From assembly GCA_033762715.1 (NCBI GenBank), contig JANRLL010000007.1, positions 104,768 to 168,767 of the forward strand: 64,000 nucleotides of DNA, written 5' to 3'. Below are positions 8,458 to 16,304 of the stretch, piece by piece. The notes beneath the pieces are model-generated. The model did not search any database and had not been told where the DNA came from. It was given only the letters and a program-made list of their open reading frames with translations. How positions within the stretch are numbered: position 1 is the first letter of the stretch; each line of letters starts with the position of its first letter. Both the position numbers and the translations under genes were made by a program. This stretch comes from JANRLL01 sp033762715. Its GTDB lineage: Bacteria; Pseudomonadota; Alphaproteobacteria; Rickettsiales; SXRF01.

Positions 8458-10059
8458 ATGAGTTACGCTGCAACGGCAACGGATCACGCCCACGACGATC
8501 ATACGCCCCATGGCTGGCGCCGGTGGTTGTTTTCGACCAATCATAAAGATATTGGCGTACTCTATCTTATTTTTGCAGTGATTGCAGGTATTGCTGGTAC
8601 GGCCTTTTCTATCATGCTGCGTTTGGAATTAGGCGAGCCTGGCGATCAATTTTTCAATGGCGATTATCATTTTTATAACGTGGTGCTCACGGCGCATGCC
8701 TTCATCATGGTGTTTTTCTTGGTGATGCCCGCATTCATTGGCGGCTTTGGCAACTTTTTCGTACCCCTCATGATCGGCGCACCCGACATGGCTTTCCCAC
8801 GCCTAAATAACATCAGCTTCTGGTTGATCATACCTGCTTTTCTGTTGTTGGTGGGCTCTGCTTTTATTGACAATGGCGCTGGCACCGGTTGGACGGTATA
8901 TCCGCCGCTTTCAGGCATCACCGCGCATCCTGGCATGTCGGTGGATATGGCGATTTTCTCGCTCCACTTGGCTGGTATTTCATCCATTTTGGGTGCGATC
9001 AATTTTATCGTGACCATTTTCAATATGCGCGCACCTGGCATGACGCTGTTTAAAATGCCGCTCTTCCCCTGGGCGATTTTAATCACGGCCTTCCTGCTGC
9101 TTTTGGCGCTTCCAGTGCTGGGCGGTGCGATTACCATGTTGCTCACCGACCGTAATTTCGGCACACATTTCTTTGATCCAGCTGGTGGTGGCGATCCGTT
9201 GCTTTACCAACATCTATTCTGGTTCTTCGGTCACCCCGAAGTGTATATTCTGATTCTGCCGGCGTTTGGCATTATCAGCGAAATCGTTTCCACCTTCTCG
9301 CGCAAACCGATTTTCGGTTATATGGGCATGGTGTTTGCGATGCTGTCGATCGGCTTTTTGGGATTTATCGTATGGGCGCATCATATGTTCACCGTGGGCC
9401 TGTCGGCTGATACCATGTCATACTACATGGTGGCGACCATGATTATCGCAGTACCTACCGGTATTAAAATCTTCTCATGGCTGGGTACGATGTGGGGTGG
9501 TTCGATCACCTTTCAAACCCCGATGCTGTTTGCGACCGGCTTTATTTTCCTCTTCGTGGTGGGCGGGGTTACCGGTGTGGTACTCGCTAATGCCGCTGTC
9601 GATATTCCGCTGCACGACACCTATTATGTGGTGGCGCATTTCCATTATGTAATGAGCTTAGGTGCGGTATTTGCGATCTTTGCTGCCTTCTATTACTGGC
9701 TGGGCAAAATGTCGGGCAAACAATACCCCGAATGGCTCGGAAAATTACATTTCTGGACCTTCTTCGTGGGCGCTAACCTGACCTTCTTCCCACAGCATTT
9801 CTTGGGTCTTGCCGGCATGCCACGCCGTGTGCCTGACTATCCCGATGTATATGCAGGCTGGAATCACTGGTCGTCAATCGGTTCATATATTGCCGGTTTC
9901 TCGGTGCTGATTTTCTTAGTACTGGTATGGCGCACATTGCGCGCTGGCGCTCCGGCATGTCCGATGAATCCATGGGGTGAAGGTGCTACCACGCTGGAAT
10001 GGACGCTACCATCACCGCCGCCATTCCATACCTTTGAACAACAGCCCGTAATAAAATAA
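8458..10059 (+). CDS. coxA: cytochrome c oxidase subunit I
   Basis: Catalytic subunit of the aa3-type oxidase, reducing O2 at the haem a3-CuB site and pumping protons. The 533-residue, 12-helix protein shows the low-spin haem ligand region (TAHAFIMVFF), the CuB and His-Tyr crosslink motif (FFGHPEVYILILP) and the haem a/a3 motif (DTYYVVAHFHYVMS). AGAGGAATT precedes the ATG. Gap to coxB is 12 bases. Confidence 0.98.
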   Translation: MSYAATATDHAHDDHTPHGWRRWLFSTNHKDIGVLYLIFAVIAGIAGTAFSIMLRLELGEPGDQFFNGDYHFYNVVLTAHAFIMVFFLVMPAFIGGFGNFFVPLMIGAPDMAFPRLNNISFWLIIPAFLLLVGSAFIDNGAGTGWTVYPPLSGITAHPGMSVDMAIFSLHLAGISSILGAINFIVTIFNMRAPGMTLFKMPLFPWAILITAFLLLLALPVLGGAITMLLTDRNFGTHFFDPAGGGDPLLYQHLFWFFGHPEVYILILPAFGIISEIVSTFSRKPIFGYMGMVFAMLSIGFLGFIVWAHHMFTVGLSADTMSYYMVATMIIAVPTGIKIFSWLGTMWGGSITFQTPMLFATGFIFLFVVGGVTGVVLANAAVDIPLHDTYYVVAHFHYVMSLGAVFAIFAAFYYWLGKMSGKQYPEWLGKLHFWTFFVGANLTFFPQHFLGLAGMPRRVPDYPDVYAGWNHWSSIGSYIAGFSVLIFLVLVWRTLRAGAPACPMNPWGEGATTLEWTLPSPPPFHTFEQQPVIK

Positions 10060-10110
10060 TATTGCGACTGTGATGGCCTGTAGAATATTGCAGGCTTAAT
10101 AGGAAAAAAG

Positions 10111-11016
10111 ATGAGTACAGCAACCACCATTGCGGCACCGAATTCGACTGTGTCTGATTATATTACGCTGCTTAAGCCTGGCGTGATGTCGCTGGTCGTC
10201 TTTACGGCCGCGGTGGGGTTGGTATTGGGTCAATGGAGCACGCCGGTTATCTTGCATCCCTTGCAATATATTCTCGCGATTGCCTGTGTGGCATTGGGTT
10301 CAGGCGCGGGTGCTGCGCTTAATATGTGGTATGACCGCGATATTGATAGCATCATGACACGCACACAAAAACGCCCTATCCCCATGGGTCGGATCGATCC
10401 GGATGACGCGTTAGCATTTGGCGGCGCGATGGCGATGCTTTCGGTCATGCTGATGGGGTTGGCGCTGAACTGGGTGGCGGGCCTGTTGCTTGCGGGTGCG
10501 ATTGCGTTTTACGTGGGAATTTACACCATGTGGCTTAAGCGCCGTACACCGCAAAATATTGTGATTGGCGGTGCGGCAGGTGCTTTCCCGCCGATGATTG
10601 GTTGGGCGGCGGTGACGGGCGATGTATCGCTGCATGCCGTGCTGTTATTTCTGATTATCTTTATGTGGACGCCGCCGCATTTTTGGGCGCTCGCGCTTTA
10701 TAAAAACGAGGATTACACCAAAGCCGGCGTACCGATGATGCCCGTGGTGGCAGGTGAGCAGCATACCAAAATGCAAATGCTGATTTATTGCTGGTTGCTG
10801 GTGATCGTGACCTTACTGCCATCGTTTCTTTCCATGGCGAACTGGATTTATCTGACTACCGCTTTGGCGCTTGGTGCAGGATTCCTCGTACATGTACACC
10901 AGGCTATGATCGATAGCACCCATCGCTGGGCGAAGAAAACCTTTGGTTTTTCTATTCTCTATTTGTTTTTGCTGTTTACAGCGATGGTAATTGATGGTTT
11001 CTTTCTAAGGGCTTGA
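10111..11016 (+). CDS. ctaB: protoheme IX farnesyltransferase (haem O synthase)
   Basis: Adds a farnesyl group to haem b to give haem O, precursor of the haem A used by CoxA. The UbiA-family protein has the first Asp-rich motif NMWYDRDIDSIM and the KRRTPQNIVIGG loop, with about eight or nine membrane helices over 301 residues. It follows coxA by about 50 bases and precedes the small ORFs and ctaG. Confidence 0.96.
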   Translation: MSTATTIAAPNSTVSDYITLLKPGVMSLVVFTAAVGLVLGQWSTPVILHPLQYILAIACVALGSGAGAALNMWYDRDIDSIMTRTQKRPIPMGRIDPDDALAFGGAMAMLSVMLMGLALNWVAGLLLAGAIAFYVGIYTMWLKRRTPQNIVIGGAAGAFPPMIGWAAVTGDVSLHAVLLFLIIFMWTPPHFWALALYKNEDYTKAGVPMMPVVAGEQHTKMQMLIYCWLLVIVTLLPSFLSMANWIYLTTALALGAGFLVHVHQAMIDSTHRWAKKTFGFSILYLFLLFTAMVIDGFFLRA

Positions 11017-11037
11017 GCCTAATTAGCTGGAGGTATT

Positions 11038-11217
11038 ATGGATAATCAAACGGCGGCGTTGCAAACAGGCAGGGCTTTTCTCGAACTATCCCAGGAAACC
11101 ATTTATCTCATGGGCGGATCGTTCATACTGGGCAGCTTGTTTACCATCTTTCTTTTGATTTTGCTGGATTTTATGCGTGCGTATAAATTGGAAAAGGAAG
11201 AAAAGGGCAATGAGTGA
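11038..11217 (+). CDS. small single-helix membrane protein in the cox operon
   Basis: A 59-residue frame with a good ribosome binding site (GGAGG ending five bases before the ATG). It has a polar, helical N-terminus, one hydrophobic helix from about residue 22 to 44 and a charged tail (YKLEKEEKGNE). Its end overlaps the next small frame by eight bases. I do not recognise the family; the position suggests an oxidase assembly or accessory subunit. Confidence 0.7.
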   Translation: MDNQTAALQTGRAFLELSQETIYLMGGSFILGSLFTIFLLILLDFMRAYKLEKEEKGNE

Positions 11218-11350
11218 TCTGCCTACGAGGGATAAAAAGAAATCCCTCACTATTAAAAACTACACGCTTCTGGCCATCTTATTCGTATTGATCGCGCTGT
11301 TTTATGCGATAACCCTGATTAAAATGGGCGTTACCGGCGCTTCATCATAA
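11210..11350 (+). CDS. CoxF-like small membrane protein
   Basis: A 46-residue frame starting inside the end of the previous one. A basic N-terminus is followed by one helix and the end ALFYAITLIKMG, which resembles the short CoxF proteins found between ctaB and ctaG in other alphaproteobacteria. The role of CoxF is poorly defined; oxidase assembly is inferred from position. Confidence 0.75.
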   Translation: MSDLPTRDKKKSLTIKNYTLLAILFVLIALFYAITLIKMGVTGASS

Positions 11351-11353
11351 ATT

Positions 11354-11905
11354 ATGGCATGGTTTAAAAATAAAAATACTGCGCTTGCAGCCAATCTGGC
11401 TGCATTGGTTGTGGGCATGCTTATGCTTGCCTATGCATCCGTGCCGCTATATCGGCTTTTTTGCCAGGTAACCGGCTATGGGGGCACCACCCAAACAGCA
11501 ATTGCTGCCGGTGATAAAATATATGACCGTGAAATTACTATCAGCTTTAATGCCGATTTGGATCCGGAATTGCCGTGGTCATTCACCCCAGGCGAGAAAA
11601 AGCACGTGGTAAAAGTGGGCCAGCAGGCTTTGACCTATTATATTGCCCAAAACCGCGCTTCAACGCCCATTACCGGACATGCGACCTATAATGTGCTACC
11701 CTTCAAAGCTGGTCTTTATTTTAAGAAAATCGAGTGTTTTTGCTTTACCGAACAGCTGCTCGCTGCCGGCCAAACCGTGCATATGCCCATTTCCTTTTTC
11801 ATCGATCCAGCCATTTTAGACGACCCTGAATTGAAGGATGTTCACACAATTACATTGTCATATACCTTTTTTTCTGCAAAAAATGCGAGCAACTTACCTA
11901 AGTAA
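11354..11905 (+). CDS. ctaG: cytochrome c oxidase assembly protein CtaG/Cox11
   Basis: Membrane-anchored copper chaperone that helps build the CuB centre of subunit I. It has an N-terminal helix (about 13-33) followed by the conserved LYRLFCQVTGYGG region with C37, then a periplasmic immunoglobulin-like domain holding the copper-binding CFCF motif. Length is 183 residues. It starts three bases after the CoxF-like gene. Confidence 0.95.
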   Translation: MAWFKNKNTALAANLAALVVGMLMLAYASVPLYRLFCQVTGYGGTTQTAIAAGDKIYDREITISFNADLDPELPWSFTPGEKKHVVKVGQQALTYYIAQNRASTPITGHATYNVLPFKAGLYFKKIECFCFTEQLLAAGQTVHMPISFFIDPAILDDPELKDVHTITLSYTFFSAKNASNLPK

Positions 11906-11921
11906 TTGAGGAGCTTCATCT

Positions 11922-12890
11922 ATGGCGCATCACGAACCCCATTCTGCACCGTCACATCCGTTCCACCTGGTGAATCCAAGCCCGTGGCCGCTGATTGCAT
12001 CTTTTGCGATGTTGGCGCTTACCTTGGGCGGTGCGATGTATATGCACCAAAAGCCAGGTGGTGCAGCCATTGCCTTGGTTGGCCTTGCGGTGGTGCTCTA
12101 TGTGATGTTTGCTTGGTGGCGCGATGTGATTCGCGAGGGCATGATCGATAAAGCGCATACGCATAAAGTAAGCTTGGGCCTGCGTTTTGGCATGGCGCTC
12201 TTTATTACCTCAGAGGTAATGTTCTTTGCCGCGTTTTTCTGGGCGTTCTTTGGCGCGAGCACCTTGCCTAAATTGCCGCTGGAAGATACCTGGGCTATTG
12301 CAGAAGGCATCTGGCCGCCAGCAGGTATTCGTACGTTCGATCCATTCCATTTGCCGTTTTTGAATACGCTGATTTTATTGCTGTCAGGTACTACCGTGAC
12401 CTGGGCGCATGCGGCTATCCTGCAAGGCGATCGCAAACAAGGCATTCAAGCACTATGGTATACGGTTATTTTGGGCGTGCTCTTTACCTGCTGCCAAGCC
12501 TATGAATATACCCATGCGGCCTTTGGCTTTAAAGATGGCATTTATGCCTCGACTTTCTACATGGCAACCGGCTTCCACGGCGTTCACGTTTTAATCGGAA
12601 CCATCTTCTTGGCAGTATGTTTGTGCCGTCTGTATAAAGACCAATTCACCCCAAAACAACATCTGGGCTTTGAGTTTGCTGCCTGGTATTGGCATTTCGT
12701 CGACGTGGTGTGGCTATTCCTGTTTGCCTTCGTCTATTGCGATTTGGCGAATGTGTTGATGCCTGCGTTCAAAGCCATCTTCACCGGTTGGAATTTGCTG
12801 GGTTTGTTCTTGCTGCTGTTGATTGCAGGTGGCGTTTATGGTTATCGCTTTATTGCAAGCGGCGGCTTGTCTAAAGCCTCGCATCATTAA
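11922..12890 (+). CDS. coxC: cytochrome c oxidase subunit III
   Basis: Seven-helix structural subunit of the aa3 oxidase (322 residues). Typical stretches include FHLVNPSPWPL at the start, SEVMFFAAFFWAFF, YEYTHAAFGF, GFHGVHVLIGT and FAAWYWHFVDVVWLFLF. A GAGGAG ribosome binding site precedes the ATG. Its stop overlaps the next start as TAATG. Confidence 0.97.
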   Translation: MAHHEPHSAPSHPFHLVNPSPWPLIASFAMLALTLGGAMYMHQKPGGAAIALVGLAVVLYVMFAWWRDVIREGMIDKAHTHKVSLGLRFGMALFITSEVMFFAAFFWAFFGASTLPKLPLEDTWAIAEGIWPPAGIRTFDPFHLPFLNTLILLLSGTTVTWAHAAILQGDRKQGIQALWYTVILGVLFTCCQAYEYTHAAFGFKDGIYASTFYMATGFHGVHVLIGTIFLAVCLCRLYKDQFTPKQHLGFEFAAWYWHFVDVVWLFLFAFVYCDLANVLMPAFKAIFTGWNLLGLFLLLLIAGGVYGYRFIASGGLSKASHH

Positions 12891-13225
12891 TGCGACTGAC
12901 CCGTTGCCCTCGTTGCGCTAAAGGCCCTCTGTATGTTGGGTATCTTAAAATAGCCGAGGCTTGCAGCGAATGCGGTTTGTCGTTTGCGGGCCATGAGGAA
13001 GGCGATGGGCCGGCCTACCTTTCCATTTTACTGATTGGCACGCTAGCGGGTATGGGGGCGGCCATTTTCGAAGTAACTGTCAGCCCAGCTTTTTGGGTGC
13101 ATGTGGTGATCTGGGGGCCGTTTATTATCCTTGGTTCGCTGGCGTGTTTGCGTATCAGCAAAGCAGCGCTTATTTCAGCGCAATACCAATTGCGCAAAGA
13201 TGATTTTACGTCAGGACCTAATTGA
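12890..13225 (+). CDS. DUF983 membrane protein
   Basis: A 111-residue DUF983 protein: an N-terminal zinc ribbon (CPRC and CSEC pairs) followed by two hydrophobic helices. DUF983 genes commonly follow coxC in alphaproteobacteria, so a role in oxidase assembly is inferred. The start overlaps the coxC stop by one base (TAATG). SURF1, which usually comes next, is absent; a convergent hypothetical gene follows immediately. Confidence 0.88.
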   Translation: MRLTRCPRCAKGPLYVGYLKIAEACSECGLSFAGHEEGDGPAYLSILLIGTLAGMGAAIFEVTVSPAFWVHVVIWGPFIILGSLACLRISKAALISAQYQLRKDDFTSGPN

Positions 13226-13732
13226 TTAGAAGCGCTTGCCGCCACCGCGCGATGGGGTGGGTGCAGGCGGAGGTGCCCCCTGAATGGAAGGGCTTGGCAT
13301 AACGCCCAAATTGAATGGATCGGCCGATGCTACTTGTGAACTATCGAGTGAGATACGCCCACCCGTTTTTTGCCATTCGACATATTTATTGATTGCTCCG
13401 CCATTGGCATTATTTGCACCGCGTGCGCCGTAGGTAATGGAGGTCGCACTGTCGGGGCCAATGGCAGGGCCTGGGTTGCTGGCCGCTTTGGTGCTGAATT
13501 GAACACCGGTATTACGGGGTTTGATTTTATCCCTCAACTCTTCTTCGGCAATATTGCCAAAAGCAATGATGCTGCCTTTACCATCACCGGTGAGTGATAC
13601 CGTGTCATTGGAACTAAAATGCAAAGCTTTCCCCTGGCCATCTGGTGGTGAAAGCACATAGCCATTTTCATTGCCATCACGCTCAACCGTGTAGCGGGTG
13701 TTGGGGGCGATATCAAAAGTAAGGTCAGCCAT
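13226..13732 (-). CDS. hypothetical protein, 168 residues
   Basis: I do not recognise this gene. The N-terminal half looks beta-rich (TRYTVERDGNENGYVLSPPDG), the middle is Gly/Asn/Ala-rich and the tail is Pro-rich with RGGGKRF at the end. No signal peptide or membrane helix is seen. It is convergent with the DUF983 gene with no spacer, and lies behind the hairpin that follows maeB. Confidence 0.55.
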   Translation of the reverse strand: MADLTFDIAPNTRYTVERDGNENGYVLSPPDGQGKALHFSSNDTVSLTGDGKGSIIAFGNIAEEELRDKIKPRNTGVQFSTKAASNPGPAIGPDSATSITYGARGANNANGGAINKYVEWQKTGGRISLDSSQVASADPFNLGVMPSPSIQGAPPPAPTPSRGGGKRF

Positions 13733-13777
13733 GATTTGATTCTAGCATAGAAGCGCTAAAGAAATTTGAAGATTGCG

Positions 13778-13809
13778 TGAACATCCCCCTCACACAAGGG
13801 GGATGTTCA
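13778..13809 (-). terminator. 13-bp perfect inverted repeat after maeB
   Basis: Arms at 13778-13790 and 13797-13809 are perfectly complementary with a six-base loop. The repeat lies 15 bases past the maeB stop, in the position of a transcription terminator, but no clear U-tract follows, so it could instead be an mRNA 3'-end stabiliser. Confidence 0.6.
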
Positions 13810-13823
13810 TAAGCAATTGAATA

Positions 13824-16139
13824 TTATGCCTTTTTCTTTTTGCCTTTAACTAGGCTGGTCACCTTTTTCTCTTCCTGGGCAATGGCTTCCATAGCGGCCA
13901 GGGCCGTCATATTCAGGATTTCCGATACGGTGGCGTCCATTTGTACGATTTGTACCGGATGCTTAAGACCCATGGTCACCGGACCGATAGTGATACCATC
14001 ACTCAGTTCTTGTAACAGGTGCGAGGCAATATGCGCCGAGTGCAATGCCGGCATGACCAACACGTTGGCGGGGCCTGACAAACGGCAGAACGGATAGAGG
14101 CTCAACATCTCTTTGTTGACCGCTACATTCGCTGCCATTTCACCGTCATATTCGAAATCGACATTCATGCTATCGAGCACTTTAACGGTATCACGAATGC
14201 GGATGGATTTTTCGCGCATCGGGTTACCGAAGGTCGAATAGGACAGAAGCGCGACGCGCGGCTCATGACCCATACGGCGGGCTGCATGTGCTGTTTTAAC
14301 AGCGATCGTAGCCAGCATGTCTGGCTCAGGCAGCTCGTTGACAGCTGTGTCGGCAAAGAACAGTGTCTTGCCTTTTGCCACCACCAGCGTAATGCCAAAC
14401 AAGAAATCGCCTTCGCGCGTATCAATGACGCGGGTAACGTTTTCTAGGGATACGGTGTAATTGCGGGTAACGCCGGTGATCATCGCATCGCCATGGCCCA
14501 TAGCCAACATGCAGGATGCGTAGATGTTACGGTCGTTTTTCACCATGCGCGCTACGTCACGGTATAAGAAGCCCTGGCGCTGCAAGCGTGGATACAAATA
14601 ATCGATATAAGAATCGACATGCGGATTGATGGCTGCGTTGCTGATTTCGATATTTTCATAATCAGCAATATGCATTTTCTTCATCAAATCTTGGATGCGG
14701 TCAACACGGCCAACGAGGATCGGTGCACCATAGCCATTGTCGCGCCATTGCACAGCGGCGCGGATGATTTTTTCTTCCTCGCCTTCGGCAAAAATAACAC
14801 GTTGTGGATTGTCACGTACCTTGTCGAAGATATGTTGCATTGAGTTAGCGGTTGGATCACGACGTGCGGCCAATTCTTTTTTATAGCCGGCAATGTCTAG
14901 AATCGGTTTGCGGGCTACACCCGTTTCCATCGCGGCTTTTGCAACGGCTACTGGAACGGTGGTCATCAAGCGTGGGTCAAATGGCGCGGGGATGATGTAG
15001 TCAGGGCCATACGTCATCTGGCGGCCGGAATAGGCGGCGGCTACTTCTTCAGGCACATCTTCACGTGCCAGGGCTGCGATTGCTTCAGCAGCGGCCACTT
15101 TCATTTCCTCATTGATTTGCGAAGCGCGTACATCGAGTGCGCCGCGGAAAATGTAAGGAAAGCCCATCACGTTGTTTACTTGGTTTGGATAGTCCGAGCG
15201 GCCGGTTGCAATGATTGCATCTTTGCGGACCGAGCGCACATCTTCCGGACGGATTTCCGGATCAGGATTTGCCATCGCGAAAATGATCGGATTTTTGGCC
15301 ATGGTCGCGACCATTTCTTTGGACACAGCGTCTTTACCGGCCAGGCCCATAAACATATCGGCGCCTTTCATGGCATCAGCCAGCGTACGCTTATCGGTTT
15401 TTACCGCATGGGCTGATTTCCATTGGTTCATGCCTTCGGTGCGGCCTTCATAGATGACGCCGGTTTTATCAACCAAAAGCGCGTTCTCATGTTTCACACC
15501 CATACGCTTAATGAGCTCCAAGCAAGCGATACCAGCCGAACCAGCGCCCAGCACCACTACTTTCACGTCTTTCATTTTGCGGCCGGTCAAATGGCAGGCA
15601 TTGATGAGGCCAGCGGCTACGATGATAGCGGTGCCATGTTGGTCATCATGGAATACAGGAATATCCATGGCTTCGCGCAGGCGTTGTTCGATTACAAAGC
15701 AGTCGGGTGCAGCAATATCTTCTAAGTTAATACCACCCCAAGATGGGCCCAACAGACGCACGCAATTGACGAATTCATCCACATTGGTGGTGTCGACTTC
15801 GATATCCACCGCATCAACGTCAGCGAAGCGTTTAAAGAGAATAGCTTTGCCTTCCATGACTGGTTTGGATGCCAGCGCGCCGAGGTTACCAAGACCAAGT
15901 ACAGCGGTACCGTTGGAAATAACGGCTACGAAATTGCCGCGCGCCGTATAATCATAAGCAGTCGCCGGATCTTTTTGAATTGCCAAGCACGGAACGGCCA
16001 CACCTGGGGAATAACCCAGACTCAGATCACGCTGAGTCATGAGTGGCTTGGTTGGTAAAATGGAAATTTTACCTGGCTTACCTTCAGCGTGGTAGGCGAG
16101 TGCTTCCTGATCGGTTATCGGCTCTTTTTCTTTGCTCAT
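13824..16139 (-). CDS. maeB: NADP-dependent malic enzyme with phosphotransacetylase-like domain
   Basis: Oxidatively decarboxylates malate to pyruvate, feeding acetyl-CoA and NADPH. The 771-residue protein has the malic enzyme domain first (SLGYSPGVAVPC, HDDQHGTA, NADP loop VVVLGAGSAGIAC), then a phosphotransacetylase-like domain from about residue 440, which in MaeB serves regulation rather than catalysis. The size matches MaeB. It is divergent from mutS and monocistronic, with a hairpin after the stop. Confidence 0.96.
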   Translation of the reverse strand: MSKEKEPITDQEALAYHAEGKPGKISILPTKPLMTQRDLSLGYSPGVAVPCLAIQKDPATAYDYTARGNFVAVISNGTAVLGLGNLGALASKPVMEGKAILFKRFADVDAVDIEVDTTNVDEFVNCVRLLGPSWGGINLEDIAAPDCFVIEQRLREAMDIPVFHDDQHGTAIIVAAGLINACHLTGRKMKDVKVVVLGAGSAGIACLELIKRMGVKHENALLVDKTGVIYEGRTEGMNQWKSAHAVKTDKRTLADAMKGADMFMGLAGKDAVSKEMVATMAKNPIIFAMANPDPEIRPEDVRSVRKDAIIATGRSDYPNQVNNVMGFPYIFRGALDVRASQINEEMKVAAAEAIAALAREDVPEEVAAAYSGRQMTYGPDYIIPAPFDPRLMTTVPVAVAKAAMETGVARKPILDIAGYKKELAARRDPTANSMQHIFDKVRDNPQRVIFAEGEEEKIIRAAVQWRDNGYGAPILVGRVDRIQDLMKKMHIADYENIEISNAAINPHVDSYIDYLYPRLQRQGFLYRDVARMVKNDRNIYASCMLAMGHGDAMITGVTRNYTVSLENVTRVIDTREGDFLFGITLVVAKGKTLFFADTAVNELPEPDMLATIAVKTAHAARRMGHEPRVALLSYSTFGNPMREKSIRIRDTVKVLDSMNVDFEYDGEMAANVAVNKEMLSLYPFCRLSGPANVLVMPALHSAHIASHLLQELSDGITIGPVTMGLKHPVQIVQMDATVSEILNMTALAAMEAIAQEEKKVTSLVKGKKKKA

Positions 16140-16186
16140 AAATAGTTGCCATTTCCTGTGGACAGTTGATGTTGCTCTCTCAGCAA

Positions 16187-16214
16187 TTGCTGCAATGCAA
16201 CATAAGTTTATGAT
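16187..16214 (+). promoter_or_regulatory. promoter candidate for mutS
   Basis: TTGCTG at 16187-16192, a 16-base spacer, then TATGAT at 16209-16214, in the region between maeB and mutS. Transcription would start near 16221. Confidence 0.45.
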
Positions 16215-16304
16215 TTAAAATGAAGAATGCTAAGTGGCATAACACCGAATAATTGGCAAGCGAAAACTGCTTTTCAACTCTGTGCCTATCACTATAGTGA
16301 GAGC

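Noticed and set aside
16227..16304. 26-residue N-terminal extension of MutS
   Set aside because: The family begins close to the ATG at 16305, which also has the better ribosome binding site.
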